Source: Anaerorhabdus sp036636695 (GTDB lineage Bacteria > Bacillota_I > Bacilli_A > Erysipelotrichales > Erysipelotrichaceae). Taken from it: a stretch of DNA of 27,522 bases. The translations under genes and the position numbers were made by a program. Positions 1 through 7,822 of this stretch are shown here, piece by piece; positions within the stretch are counted from its first letter, which is position 1; each line of letters opens with the position of its first letter. The DNA lies in assembly GCF_036636695.1 (NCBI RefSeq), contig NZ_JAVWNW010000020.1, one strand, 5' to 3'. The notes below the pieces were generated by a model. The model was given only the letters and a program-made list of their open reading frames with translations, searched no databases and had not been told where the DNA came from.

Positions 1-43
1 CTCCACCGATGATTACCACATCATATTTTTTCTTTATTTCCAT
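1..43 (-). CDS. FAD/NAD-binding oxidoreductase, N-terminus only (runs off window)
   Basis: Only the first 14 codons are present. They read MEIKKKYDVVIIGG, the opening beta strand and start of the glycine-rich dinucleotide loop (GxGxxG) typical of FAD- or NAD-dependent oxidoreductases. An AGGAGG ribosome site lies about 6 bases upstream of the ATG, so the start is well supported. It is the last visible gene of the PTS/6-phospho-glucosidase operon, separated from the RarA-C-like gene by a 44-base gap that contains a hairpin. The substrate cannot be judged from this fragment. Confidence 0.7.
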   Translation of the reverse strand, partial: MEIKKKYDVVIIGG

Positions 44-59
44 TGTTTCCTCCTAAAAT

Positions 60-82
60 AAGCAGAGTTATTAGCTCTGCTT
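60..82 (-). terminator. Intergenic hairpin, possible weak terminator or attenuator
   Basis: A perfect 8-bp stem (AAGCAGAG / CTCTGCTT) with a 7-base loop lies just after the stop of the RarA-C-like gene. On the minus strand it is followed by ATTTT, a poor U tract, which runs straight into the AGGAGG of the next gene. Partial termination or mRNA stabilisation between the two genes is more likely than a full stop. Confidence 0.4.
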
Positions 83-87
83 TGTTG

Positions 88-693
88 TTAAAATTGTCCT
101 GGATTGTATTTGAATGCGTTTGGAACTGCATCTTTTGGATCATATGTTTCTAAAATTTTACCATAACGTTCACGATAATCATTTGTAATTTCAAGTTGAG
201 GAATTACAAGTGTTCCTTCTTCAAAGAAATGTTTAGAACCTCTGCCCATTTCTTGCCCACGCTTTGTATGCTTATCTAATGCTACATCCATAATTTCAGG
301 AAGTTTTCCGAGTGCTGCTTCTTTAATAATAATATTTTTTAAGTAATCACTTGAACGATCTTTTGTGCTTTCACATAAGATACGAATTGCATGAATGAAA
401 TACATCGGTTGATCACCATCATCAAATGGGAAGTTCTTTCTCATCTCATGCATTGTATTGACTTGTACAGCTGCGTCTAAATTACCAAATCCAATATCTT
501 CTACTGAAATTGTTAATAATCGTCTCCACATTTTTTCTAATAAAATGGGACCAGATACATATAATTCATAAGCATATTGACATGCTTCTTCAACCATATT
601 TCTACGGATTGCTTTTTGTAAACTTGAAATAATTTCATCAGTAGCAAAACCATTTTTAGTGGTACTATTTGCCCAAAGTGTATAATCACTCAT
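88..693 (-). CDS. RarA/MgsA C-terminal-domain-like protein (no AAA+ domain)
   Basis: This 201-residue protein resembles the C-terminal helical part of the replication-associated ATPase RarA/MgsA. It has a segment IISSLQKAIRRNMVEEACQY like the start of that domain, then WRRLLTISVEDIGFGN, comparable to the conserved SEDIG segment. A later HTKRGQEMGRG motif is histidine- and glycine-rich. The Walker ATPase domain is absent, and the clean start shows that it was not lost by truncation here. The gene overlaps the IIA gene by 8 bases (ATGAGTGA), so the two are probably translationally coupled. Sitting inside a PTS sugar operon is odd for a DNA-repair-type domain. The function is unknown; homology is judged from motifs only. 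Confidence 0.7.
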   Translation of the reverse strand: MSDYTLWANSTTKNGFATDEIISSLQKAIRRNMVEEACQYAYELYVSGPILLEKMWRRLLTISVEDIGFGNLDAAVQVNTMHEMRKNFPFDDGDQPMYFIHAIRILCESTKDRSSDYLKNIIIKEAALGKLPEIMDVALDKHTKRGQEMGRGSKHFFEEGTLVIPQLEITNDYRERYGKILETYDPKDAVPNAFKYNPGQF

Positions 694-1021
694 CTTTATT
701 TTTTCCTCTCACTTCTTCTATAATTGATTCCATTTCAATAACAATTGTTTTTATTGTTTCAGCAGACATAAGTTGATCTTCTGCATGCGCTAGTAACATT
801 GTAATTTGTGGTTCAGCAGTTGTCATTTCTCTATTTAGAATTTCTAGATGAGCATGATGAGCAAGCACAAAATTTTCATCGCCTTTTTTCATTTCAGCTT
901 CAAATTCTTCTTTGTTTCCACTTTTTATTTTTCTCATCGCTTCAACATAACAAGACTTAGCTACTCCTGAATAAGTTATAACTGTCATCGCAATTCCAGC
1001 AATCTGTTCTACATTTACCAT
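686..1021 (-). CDS. PTS lactose/cellobiose-family IIA component
   Basis: This 111-residue cytosolic protein of the PTS Lac/cellobiose (LacF/ChbA) family passes phosphate from HPr to the IIB protein. It is all-helical in pattern. The C-terminal helix carries MLLAHAEDQLMSAE, where His79 matches the phosphorylated histidine in the LLxHAxDxLM motif of this family. A second histidine cluster (AHHAH, residues 54-58) lies in the middle helix. Its length is normal for the family. It sits 3 bases downstream of the IIB gene and overlaps the next gene. Together with IIB (1025-1318) and IIC (5269-6537) it completes one permease. The substrate is not readable from IIA itself. Confidence 0.93.
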   Translation of the reverse strand: MVNVEQIAGIAMTVITYSGVAKSCYVEAMRKIKSGNKEEFEAEMKKGDENFVLAHHAHLEILNREMTTAEPQITMLLAHAEDQLMSAETIKTIVIEMESIIEEVRGKNKDE

Positions 1022-1024
1022 TAT

Positions 1025-1318
1025 TTACCCCACAATTTTTTTCGCAAAATCCAACGCTGCGTCACCATCTGCCATTGCATAGACTCTAGGCTCAATACTT
1101 GCTACAGGTATGTTCAATTGTGCCTTTACAGTATCTACCGCAAAGATAAGTTGAGGACCTACTAAACAACAATCCCATTTACCAACCTCTTCTTTTACAG
1201 CTGAACTCGCAACAGCTTGAACCGTTACTTCTTCGCCTCTTTTTTCTGCTGCTGCTTTTATTTTTGAAACAAGAATTGAACTCGACATTCCTGCATTACA
1301 ACATAATAGTATTCTCAT
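1025..1318 (-). CDS. PTS lactose/cellobiose-family IIB component
   Basis: This 97-residue IIB protein of the lactose/cellobiose family takes phosphate from IIA and gives it to the incoming sugar. Starting at MRILLCCNAGMSSS, the second cysteine (Cys7) of CNAGMSSS is the expected phosphocysteine (compare CSAGMSTS in E. coli ChbB). A longer reading from 1345 is possible, but the AAGGAAGG ribosome site lies within it and about 7 bases before the ATG at 1318, so the short start is preferred. The cysteine then sits near the N-terminus, as is usual. It is flanked by the 6-phospho-alpha-glucosidase gene upstream and IIA downstream. Confidence 0.93.
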   Translation of the reverse strand: MRILLCCNAGMSSSILVSKIKAAAEKRGEEVTVQAVASSAVKEEVGKWDCCLVGPQLIFAVDTVKAQLNIPVASIEPRVYAMADGDAALDFAKKIVG

Positions 1319-1354
1319 AGTTTTTCCTTCCTTGCAGATGATCACTTTTCTGCT

Positions 1355-2686
1355 TTATTTTAATTCAGGCCAGTACCCTTTATTCACTTCAATAAAATCA
1401 TCTAAAATCTTTTTCGCAACATTTGCACTTGGTACAATTTTAGAAAGTGTTAATGCTTGCCATAATTTATTGTAGCTGCCTTCTTGCCATGCATCGACAA
1501 CAAGTTTTTCCACTGCTACTTGTTGTTCCATCAATCCTTTTTGGAATGTCGGAATCTTTCCAATTGATAGTGCTTCATATCCATCTTTACCCACAATGCA
1601 TGGAATTTCTACCATTGCATCAGCTGGGAAATTTTCAATCGCTCCATTGTTTTCAACAATCAACAACATTCTCTCATGTGTGTTATAAGCTAATGCTGTC
1701 GCAAGGTCGACAATGAACTCTGCATGGATACCAATTTCTAATGATGTATCTTTTGCAGTACCTTTTTCTTCAATACGTTTGCATTCTGTAAATACACGTT
1801 TTTCTCTTCCATCAATTACTTGGTTAGCACGTGTATAATTTGGATCAGAGTGTGCAACCATATCATCTGGATATAGATAGTATTGTAAGTATGAACTTGG
1901 CGTCATTGTAGGATCAATTTGTACTAAGTCTTTTACTTTACGTGCTGTTTCTTGCCAACTATTGTCAGAGTATTTTGACGGATCATCATTAACTGCACAA
2001 TTTCCATATTTTAATTGATGATCAATTAAGCGATGAATATGTTCATTACCTTCTTTATCTTTTATTGATGTCCACCAACCAAAGTGATTCAATCCAAAGT
2101 AACGGATATCCATCTCTTTTCTCGATTTAAATCCTAATATTTCCGCAATGTTATGTTCCATACCTATTGGCATATCACAGATATTGATAACACGAGCATT
2201 GGGTTTAATTCTTCTACATGCTTCCGCAACAATTGCTGCTGGATTTGAATAATTTAGCATCCAACAATTAGGAGAATATTTTTCCATGTATTCAATATTT
2301 TCTAATACACCTGCAATCGAACGCATACCATACGCTATTCCACCAGGTCCGCATGTTTCTTGTCCTACCACACCATATTTAAGTGGAATTTTTTCATCTA
2401 ATTCACGCATCGGTAATTGTCCAACACGAATATGTGCTAAACAGAAATCAACATCTGTATATGCTGTTTCTGGATCTGTTGTCGCAATAAAGTCAATTGA
2501 TGAATCTTTTTCTTTTACGAGTATTTCACATGCCTTTGCAACTTTATTTTGTCTTTCTTCATCATTATCATAGAGCTTAATCGCTCTTAATGGGAGCTTA
2601 TCTAAGTTATCCAACAACATTAGGATAATTTCTGGTGTGTATGTACTCCCTCCCCCTGCAATTACAATTGAAAATCTTTCTTTCAT
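1355..2686 (-). CDS. glvA: GH4 6-phospho-alpha-glucosidase (maltose-6'-phosphate glucosidase type)
   Basis: This 443-residue family GH4 enzyme closely resembles Bacillus GlvA/MalA along its whole length. It hydrolyses 6'-phospho-alpha-glucosides such as maltose 6'-phosphate to glucose and glucose 6-phosphate by an NAD+- and Mn2+-dependent redox mechanism. Visible features are the N-terminal Rossmann loop VIAGGGSTYTP, the GVVGQETCGPGG segment, LNYSNPAA, and ICDMP with Cys170 and Asp171, matching the metal ligand and acid of Bacillus GlvA. The metal ligand His201 lies in GLNHFGWW, and the SSYLQYY segment holds the proposed catalytic tyrosine. It lies 37 bases upstream of the IIB gene. Alpha rather than beta specificity is inferred from overall likeness to GlvA and the CDMP motif. 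Confidence 0.92.
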   Translation of the reverse strand: MKERFSIVIAGGGSTYTPEIILMLLDNLDKLPLRAIKLYDNDEERQNKVAKACEILVKEKDSSIDFIATTDPETAYTDVDFCLAHIRVGQLPMRELDEKIPLKYGVVGQETCGPGGIAYGMRSIAGVLENIEYMEKYSPNCWMLNYSNPAAIVAEACRRIKPNARVINICDMPIGMEHNIAEILGFKSRKEMDIRYFGLNHFGWWTSIKDKEGNEHIHRLIDHQLKYGNCAVNDDPSKYSDNSWQETARKVKDLVQIDPTMTPSSYLQYYLYPDDMVAHSDPNYTRANQVIDGREKRVFTECKRIEEKGTAKDTSLEIGIHAEFIVDLATALAYNTHERMLLIVENNGAIENFPADAMVEIPCIVGKDGYEALSIGKIPTFQKGLMEQQVAVEKLVVDAWQEGSYNKLWQALTLSKIVPSANVAKKILDDFIEVNKGYWPELK

Positions 2687-2738
2687 TTTATGTCCTCATC
2701 TTTCTATAATTTGAACAATAAATTGATACACATTTGTG

Positions 2739-3356
2739 TTAGATTTTATTGTTAAAAACTTTTTTGTATTGCTTGTTAAAAAATGTAATACATTTACCTA
2801 ACAATAGAATAGCCACTACTGTTCCTGCTGTGAGTGAACCGTGCAAACATAAACCAAGTCCAATTAATAAAGCATCAATTACCCAACGGACTATTGTGTA
2901 TTCTTTGTTAAATAGATTAGATAAACTTATCAATAATGCATCGTAAGAACCTTTTCCCACATCTGCACAAATTGTCATTGATATTCCAAGACTTAATCCA
3001 AGTAGACCGAGCAGAAAAAACAAGAAATTAATCATTTGATTTGAAGGAATTTTGATTAATGGGAAAGCAATATCAATTCCCATTTGAATAATAAATGGAC
3101 TTACTAATGTTCCTACACCAAGTTGTTTTCTATCTAGTATGAAAGTAATTACTACCATACCAATTGCGACAATGACTGAAGCAACACCTAGTGTTACATG
3201 AAGACTCTTCGCAATCCCATCATACAAAACTGTTATTGGATCAGCTCCCCATCCTGTTTTACTACATAATGCAATAGATATTCCCATCAAGAATAATCCC
3301 ACCAATAGTATAATCGTTCGCTGTGTAAAACTTTGTTTGTTTTCAAATTCTATCAA
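2739..3356 (-). CDS. YczE/YitT-like integral membrane protein
   Basis: This 205-residue hydrophobic protein has about five to six membrane helices. It shows the repeated signature of the YczE-type family: GISIALCSKTGWGADPITVL near residues 26-45 and GISMTICADVGKGSYDAL near residues 124-141, suggesting an internal duplication with a conserved Gly-Asp pair in each half. The family's transport substrate is not established. It lies between the regulator and the 6-phospho-glucosidase genes, with short gaps and the same strand, so it is probably co-transcribed. A role in exporting or importing something linked to glucoside use is only a guess from position. Confidence 0.78.
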   Translation of the reverse strand: MIEFENKQSFTQRTIILLVGLFLMGISIALCSKTGWGADPITVLYDGIAKSLHVTLGVASVIVAIGMVVITFILDRKQLGVGTLVSPFIIQMGIDIAFPLIKIPSNQMINFLFFLLGLLGLSLGISMTICADVGKGSYDALLISLSNLFNKEYTIVRWVIDALLIGLGLCLHGSLTAGTVVAILLLGKCITFFNKQYKKVFNNKI

Positions 3357-3373
3357 TGCATTTTTCCTTTCAT

Positions 3374-5260
3374 TTAATTCTTGCTTGAACTAAATTTAAA
3401 CATGTTTGAAATCATTTCTTCTTTTGTTTCACTTTCATAAAGACTCTTTAGTAAATTCTTATTATTACTAATTTGTTTGAAGAATTGAAAGATAAAATTT
3501 ATTTCAGAATTTCTTACTTTTTCTATCGCCAATAAAAATACCAAGCGGACAACATTTTCATTATGTTCAATACCTTTTTTGATAACTCCTATCGCTACTG
3601 CTGTTTTATTTGCAAATGTATAAAGCGGATGAGGCATCATTAAGGTATCACCAAGATTGGTTGGATAGTTAATTTCTCTTGCAATCACATCTTCACTAAA
3701 CTCTTTACTCGAATCAATAATTTCTTTATTTTCTAATAAATTTGATAACTCTTCAATCACATTCTCAAATGTAGTATCATCAAATATTTTGATTAAATCG
3801 ACATGAATGTAATTGTTTATTGCTGATTTAATTCGTTGATTCATTTTCACTGTATGAATGCATTCATTGAGTCGATTCACATCGCGCATTTCTGGTAATC
3901 CATTAAACGCAAATGTTTCTAATTCAGTTGAATATATTTGTTCATTGAATGTGAGAATTAAATCAAATGAACTCAAGTTGTAATGTTGCATTCTTGTTTT
4001 ATCTAGAATTTTTTGAATTACAATTTGATTTTTAAAATTGGTATCAATCCACTTCTCTAAAACTTGATTGATACTATGTCTTTGTGAACTAACTAATACT
4101 GCACGTATCTTCTCATTTATATTTTCTAAAAAATGTTCAATATAAATCGCAAGATAACTCACTTCATCATCTAAGATATATCTATTCTTATACTTATATA
4201 CAATGTGCACAACTAACATGGATACTTCATACGCAAATGGATATTTACTTTTAATATCACTGATAATTGGATTTCTTAATTCATATCCGTTTTCTATTCT
4301 TCTCAACATGTATTCAATATGAACTAGCATATTGTTATATAAATCATCTGATTCTTTTAAGTTAAGATTATATTTATCAAATACTTCATCAATAAATTCA
4401 TCTAATACCACTCTACTAAAATCATGAATTTCTATTGATTTATCATTCTTGATTATTTTAAATGTATGAATTAATTTTTGTAATAAGGGTAAATCTTTTT
4501 CATTTAAATTACTCACCTTACTCATCAATGTTAATAAAATAGGATTGATAATTTCTTTTTCATTTTCCACTGTGAAATTATATTCATTTCTTACAATACA
4601 TATAACCACTGCAGCTTGTAGTATTTTTATATTTTCAATCGATATTTGAATTTCACATTCATCACACAAGGTGAAGATAGCGTCCAATACTTGATCTAGT
4701 AATTCTTTTTTAAATCCATCATCAAGTATCACTTCTAATAACTTTGCATAATCTGTATTATTAGAGGTAATCGCATCTTTTAATATCTTAAATAGTGTTT
4801 CTCTTATTACTTCTTCACTTGCTTTTATTTTTATTTTTTCTGATTCAACTTCTATTAATGAAATTTGATAATGGCTTAGTAAATGTTGATCAAGTTTTTG
4901 AATATCTTTGCGAATTGTTTGCGAAGAATAATTCATAAGTTCACTTAAATCTTCTAGTTGAAGTTCTGCGTCAAATAGTACTTTACCTAAAATTTCATAA
5001 CTTCGTAACAAACCATCGTTCCGGTCATCCACATCATTTAACAATAGTTTAATTTCTGATTTATATTGCTCATTTAACGAGTAACCTGTTTTATTATTTG
5101 ATAGAATTAATGCTTTACCAAATAATTTATTAATCTCATTAATTTCATTTCTTATTGTCCTGGAAGACACACTCAAAGTATCTGCGATAACAGAACCGTG
5201 GACACCTAGATTATTATCAAGAATTATCTTAATAATAGAGACTTGTCTTCCAGAAAACAT
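3374..5260 (-). CDS. PRD-containing transcriptional regulator with PTS IIB-like and IIA-like domains
   Basis: This 628-residue regulator is built like LicR/MtlR-type activators. It has two N-terminal helix-turn-helix units (about residues 1-60 and 85-140), two PTS regulation domains (about 180-275 and 285-385), a IIB-like segment (about 385-470) and a fructose/mannitol-type IIA domain (about 500-615). PRD2 keeps His313 (HIEYMLRRI) and His376 (IYIEHFLE), and the IIA domain keeps His544 in MPHP. PRD1 appears to lack its usual histidine (the segment reads AAVVICIVRN), and the IIB-like segment has serines where cysteine is expected (AVLVSSQRH). Phosphorylation at PRD2 and IIA would report sugar flux. 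The HTH domains point to DNA binding, not RNA antitermination. It starts 9 bases after the IIC gene, with an AGGAGG site. Confidence 0.9.
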   Translation of the reverse strand: MFSGRQVSIIKIILDNNLGVHGSVIADTLSVSSRTIRNEINEINKLFGKALILSNNKTGYSLNEQYKSEIKLLLNDVDDRNDGLLRSYEILGKVLFDAELQLEDLSELMNYSSQTIRKDIQKLDQHLLSHYQISLIEVESEKIKIKASEEVIRETLFKILKDAITSNNTDYAKLLEVILDDGFKKELLDQVLDAIFTLCDECEIQISIENIKILQAAVVICIVRNEYNFTVENEKEIINPILLTLMSKVSNLNEKDLPLLQKLIHTFKIIKNDKSIEIHDFSRVVLDEFIDEVFDKYNLNLKESDDLYNNMLVHIEYMLRRIENGYELRNPIISDIKSKYPFAYEVSMLVVHIVYKYKNRYILDDEVSYLAIYIEHFLENINEKIRAVLVSSQRHSINQVLEKWIDTNFKNQIVIQKILDKTRMQHYNLSSFDLILTFNEQIYSTELETFAFNGLPEMRDVNRLNECIHTVKMNQRIKSAINNYIHVDLIKIFDDTTFENVIEELSNLLENKEIIDSSKEFSEDVIAREINYPTNLGDTLMMPHPLYTFANKTAVAIGVIKKGIEHNENVVRLVFLLAIEKVRNSEINFIFQFFKQISNNKNLLKSLYESETKEEMISNMFKFSSSKN

Positions 5261-5268
5261 AAGACCTC

Positions 5269-6537
5269 CTAATTGTTATTTTCAGACTCTTTTTTTAATT
5301 CATCAGCTTCCATCATTTTAAAGAATGGATAATAAATAAGAGTCATAAGGATTAATAGTGCGACTACTAAGACTACCGCTTTCCAATCCAATGTCATTAA
5401 GAATGCACCAACTCCTGGAGGTAAGAAACCTGGAGGATTTGCGATAGGCATTCCAACAAGACCACTTGTCATACTGAAGTATGTAATTGCAGTTGCAATT
5501 AATGGTCCAAATACAAATGGTATAAACATGAATGGATTCAGAAGAATTGGTGTTCCAAAAATTAATGGTTCATTAATACCAAATAGTGAAGGAACTAATC
5601 CCACTTTACCAATTGAACTTAATGATTTTGCTTTTGAGCGAACCATCAATAAGTTTAATCCCAGTGTTAATCCTGAACCTGTTACTTGTAAAATACAATA
5701 ATATAATCCAAATGTAAAGATATGACTTACTGGCAATCCTGCTGCATAATTAGCAATATTTTCTGCGCCATAAGCAATCGCAAATGGTGCCCATACAGCA
5801 GATGTGATTGAAGGACCATGTAATCCAAAGAACCATAATAATTGTGTTAAGAATACAACAATTAATAATGCAGGTAATGTATCCATTGTAGAAATTGCTG
5901 GTGCCAAGAAACTCATCAATGCTTGTGGAAATACAGAACCTGATAAATTTAATGAAATTGTTGCAATCGCAACCGCAATAATTACATTCAAGCAAAGTGG
6001 CACTAAAGATGCAAAGCTATCCCCAACCATGGCTGGAACACTATCTGGAAGCTTAATATAGATATTCTTTTTATAACAAAGATGATAAACCTCAACTGTG
6101 ATAATTGCTGATACAATGGCTGTAAATAAACCACTAGCACCTAAATAACCAATGCTTAAAGCCCCATCCGCAATTACTCCACTAAGAATTAGTTGGACAA
6201 CAATTGCTGTTACTGCTGGTTGACTTCCTTTTAGATCATACTTTTCTGATAATGATTTTGCAATGAAATACACTGCATATAATGATAATAAATCCATTGT
6301 AAAACCACTTGCATAAGTAAGTACCCCTAGGTTACTTGCGATGAAATCAAATACTGGTCCACTTCCTAGTAAATTCATAATTCCAAGCGGCAACAAACAA
6401 ATTGACCCCACAACAATGATTGGAATTGATGCAATCATACCATCTTTAATAGCTTGGAGATGTTTTTGTTGTTCTACTTTGTTTGCAATAGGCATTAAGA
6501 ATTTCATTAATGTTTCTTGAAACTTAGATATATTCAT
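5269..6537 (-). CDS. PTS lactose/cellobiose-family IIC permease
   Basis: This 422-residue polytopic membrane protein, with about ten helices, is the sugar-translocating IIC unit of a lactose/cellobiose-type PTS. Two hallmark sites are present: LLWFFGLHGP with His240, and the re-entrant loop motif GINEPLIFGTP with Glu323. They match the substrate-contacting His and Glu of the ChbC structure. The C-terminus is short, hydrophilic and acidic. It is the first gene of the operon, preceded by an AAAGGAG ribosome site and a good sigma-A-like promoter. Unusually, its IIA and IIB partners are at the other end of the operon, after the regulator, the YczE-like gene and glvA. The linked GH4 enzyme suggests an alpha-glucoside substrate. 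Confidence 0.92.
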   Translation of the reverse strand: MNISKFQETLMKFLMPIANKVEQQKHLQAIKDGMIASIPIIVVGSICLLPLGIMNLLGSGPVFDFIASNLGVLTYASGFTMDLLSLYAVYFIAKSLSEKYDLKGSQPAVTAIVVQLILSGVIADGALSIGYLGASGLFTAIVSAIITVEVYHLCYKKNIYIKLPDSVPAMVGDSFASLVPLCLNVIIAVAIATISLNLSGSVFPQALMSFLAPAISTMDTLPALLIVVFLTQLLWFFGLHGPSITSAVWAPFAIAYGAENIANYAAGLPVSHIFTFGLYYCILQVTGSGLTLGLNLLMVRSKAKSLSSIGKVGLVPSLFGINEPLIFGTPILLNPFMFIPFVFGPLIATAITYFSMTSGLVGMPIANPPGFLPPGVGAFLMTLDWKAVVLVVALLILMTLIYYPFFKMMEADELKKESENNN

Positions 6538-6557
6538 ATTCTATTCTCCTTTAAATA

Positions 6558-6585
6558 ACAATTGATTGTCGACATTAACTGTTAA
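6558..6585. promoter_or_regulatory. Nested inverted repeats at the PTS operon start (candidate operator)
   Basis: Three small palindromes are packed between the promoter -10 and the IIC start codon: ACAAT-TG-ATTGT (6558-6569), TGTCGACA (6567-6574) and TTAAC-T-GTTAA (6575-6585). The last overlaps the predicted transcription start. They are candidate binding sites for a repressor or for the operon's own PRD regulator. No clear catabolite-repression (cre) match was found. Confidence 0.4.
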
Positions 6586-6589
6586 CCCT

Positions 6590-6618
6590 AATATATTTTA
6601 TATTCTTCTTTGTTTCAA
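6590..6618 (-). promoter_or_regulatory. Sigma-A-like promoter of the PTS/glvA operon
   Basis: On the minus strand, TTGAAA (6613-6618) and TATATT (6590-6595) are separated by exactly 17 bases, with an A-rich spacer. The start of transcription would fall near 6583, about 45 bases before the IIC start codon. It sits just downstream of the oxidoreductase terminator, so the operon should be transcribed independently of that gene. Confidence 0.65.
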
Positions 6619-6625
6619 ATATTCT

Positions 6626-6646
6626 TTTTCCTCACAGTTAGGAAAA
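6626..6646. repeat. 7-bp inverted repeat upstream of the PTS promoter
   Basis: TTTTCCT and AGGAAAA form a perfect inverted repeat with a 7-base spacer. On the minus strand it lies immediately after the terminator of the upstream gene and directly upstream of the -35 box at 6613-6618. The position suits an activator site, for example for the PRD regulator. It could also simply be the tail of the terminator. Confidence 0.35.
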
Positions 6647-6668
6647 GAAAATAGGCTTGCGCCTATTT
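6641..6668 (-). terminator. Rho-independent terminator of the old-yellow-enzyme gene
   Basis: On the minus strand an 8-bp perfect stem, AAATAGGC / GCCTATTT, with a 4-base loop is followed by TTCTTTTCC. The stop codon of the oxidoreductase (6663-6665) lies inside the stem. This separates that gene from the PTS operon downstream. Confidence 0.8.
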
Positions 6669-7673
6669 ATTTAAAATACATGTTTTCCCACGTTCCTTAT
6701 TAAAACATTGCCCACATCTCAAGCAACGACTAGCTATCTCTTTTTCTTCTTTCCATTTACTAATCAAATCAGGTTCACTTATTAAAGGTCTAGACATCGA
6801 AATAATATCAATGCCTTCATTCAAACATCGTTGAGCACAACTCTTATTATAAATTCCACCCACTATCGCAACGGGTACAGTCGTGTTTTCTTTTAGACGC
6901 TTGCACTCTTCAAGCCAATAAGCTTCCGCATCTCTTGGTAATTGTGAATAACTCATTCCACTGACTTCAATAAGGTCAATCCCTGCAGTTTCTAATAATT
7001 TCCCCATTTGTATAAAATCATTTGTTGAAGTTGTATCCGCATCAATTTTAACAGCTATTATAAAATCTTCTGCTACCGTTGATTTTATTGCCTTGGCAAT
7101 ATCAAGCACTAATCTTAAACGATTTTCGATGCAACCACCATAATTATCTTGTCTATGATTTTTACGACTATCAATGAATGATGATAGTAGATATCCATGA
7201 GCACAGTGTATTTGGACACCATCAAAACCTGTTTCTTCTGCTAACTTTGCAGTTTTCAAGAATGCTTCGATAATTCCCTTCACATCGTCATCCCTTAACC
7301 CTCGACACCCTTCTTCATCATTGGGACCAACAACTTCCGTTTTAGTAATTGCTGGTTTTGCCTTTGATCCTGAATGGGCTAATTGCATAAGAATGCGCGA
7401 ACCTTTTTCATGAACTCTTCTTGTTAGTTCTTTGAATTTTTCATAATTTTGATTATTTGAAGGATTTAATTGAAGGATGCTTGCACGTCCTTGCTCACAG
7501 ACATACGCATGCCCTGTGATTATTATTCCTACTTCATTCTTGGCAAATTTTTCATAGTAATCAAGGTAGTCACTTGTCATGCCACCATCTTCATCAAAGT
7601 AAAATTCATTTGTTGCTGAACGCATAAAAATATTCTTTATTTCTTTACCTTTTAGCAGTTTAGTTTCGAACAT
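6663..7673 (-). CDS. NADH:flavin oxidoreductase, old yellow enzyme family
   Basis: This 336-residue FMN-binding TIM-barrel protein of the old yellow enzyme family reduces activated C=C bonds or related substrates with NAD(P)H. The barrel motifs are clear: KNIFMRSATN near the N-terminus, ILMQLAHSGSKA (residues 94-105), VQIHCAHGYLLSSFIDSRKN with His156, His159 and Tyr161, and the phosphate-binding end VGGIY...ISMSRPLI. The tail has four cysteines, C317-x2-C320-x2-C323-x8-C332, resembling the iron-sulfur site of 2,4-dienoyl-CoA reductase and trimethylamine dehydrogenase. The extra FAD/NAD domains of those enzymes are absent, so an outside electron donor may be needed. It is a single-gene unit with its own terminator. 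The substrate is unknown. Confidence 0.9.
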   Translation of the reverse strand: MFETKLLKGKEIKNIFMRSATNEFYFDEDGGMTSDYLDYYEKFAKNEVGIIITGHAYVCEQGRASILQLNPSNNQNYEKFKELTRRVHEKGSRILMQLAHSGSKAKPAITKTEVVGPNDEEGCRGLRDDDVKGIIEAFLKTAKLAEETGFDGVQIHCAHGYLLSSFIDSRKNHRQDNYGGCIENRLRLVLDIAKAIKSTVAEDFIIAVKIDADTTSTNDFIQMGKLLETAGIDLIEVSGMSYSQLPRDAEAYWLEECKRLKENTTVPVAIVGGIYNKSCAQRCLNEGIDIISMSRPLISEPDLISKWKEEKEIASRCLRCGQCFNKERGKTCILNK

Positions 7674-7822
7674 AATCTATCCTCTTTTCTTTTTCATTAT
7701 ATAGTATATGTCAAGTGTATCCATTAATCATTCTATGAATTATTATTTATTTCTAATATAATAATTATAATAAACAAAAAACCTACATGTCTATTACTGG
7801 CATTAATCACGAATCTTTATTG

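Noticed and set aside
2687..2738. Terminator between the YczE-like gene and glvA (ACACA-AA-TGTGT)
   Set aside because: The stem is only 5 bp and has no T tract, so it is too weak to support.
3374..5260. RNA antiterminator of the BglG type acting on a RAT site
   Set aside because: The N-terminus has two DNA-binding HTH units, not the CAT RNA-binding domain, and no RAT-terminator overlap was seen before the operon.
5750..6061. Open frames overlapping the IIC gene on both strands
   Set aside because: They are shadows of the IIC gene, with no ribosome sites and no recognisable protein features. The same holds for the antisense frames in glvA, phn and the surface gene.
6538..6640. Catabolite-repression (cre) site before the PTS operon
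   Set aside because: TGTCGACA is palindromic, but it lacks the TGNAANCG...CA pattern.
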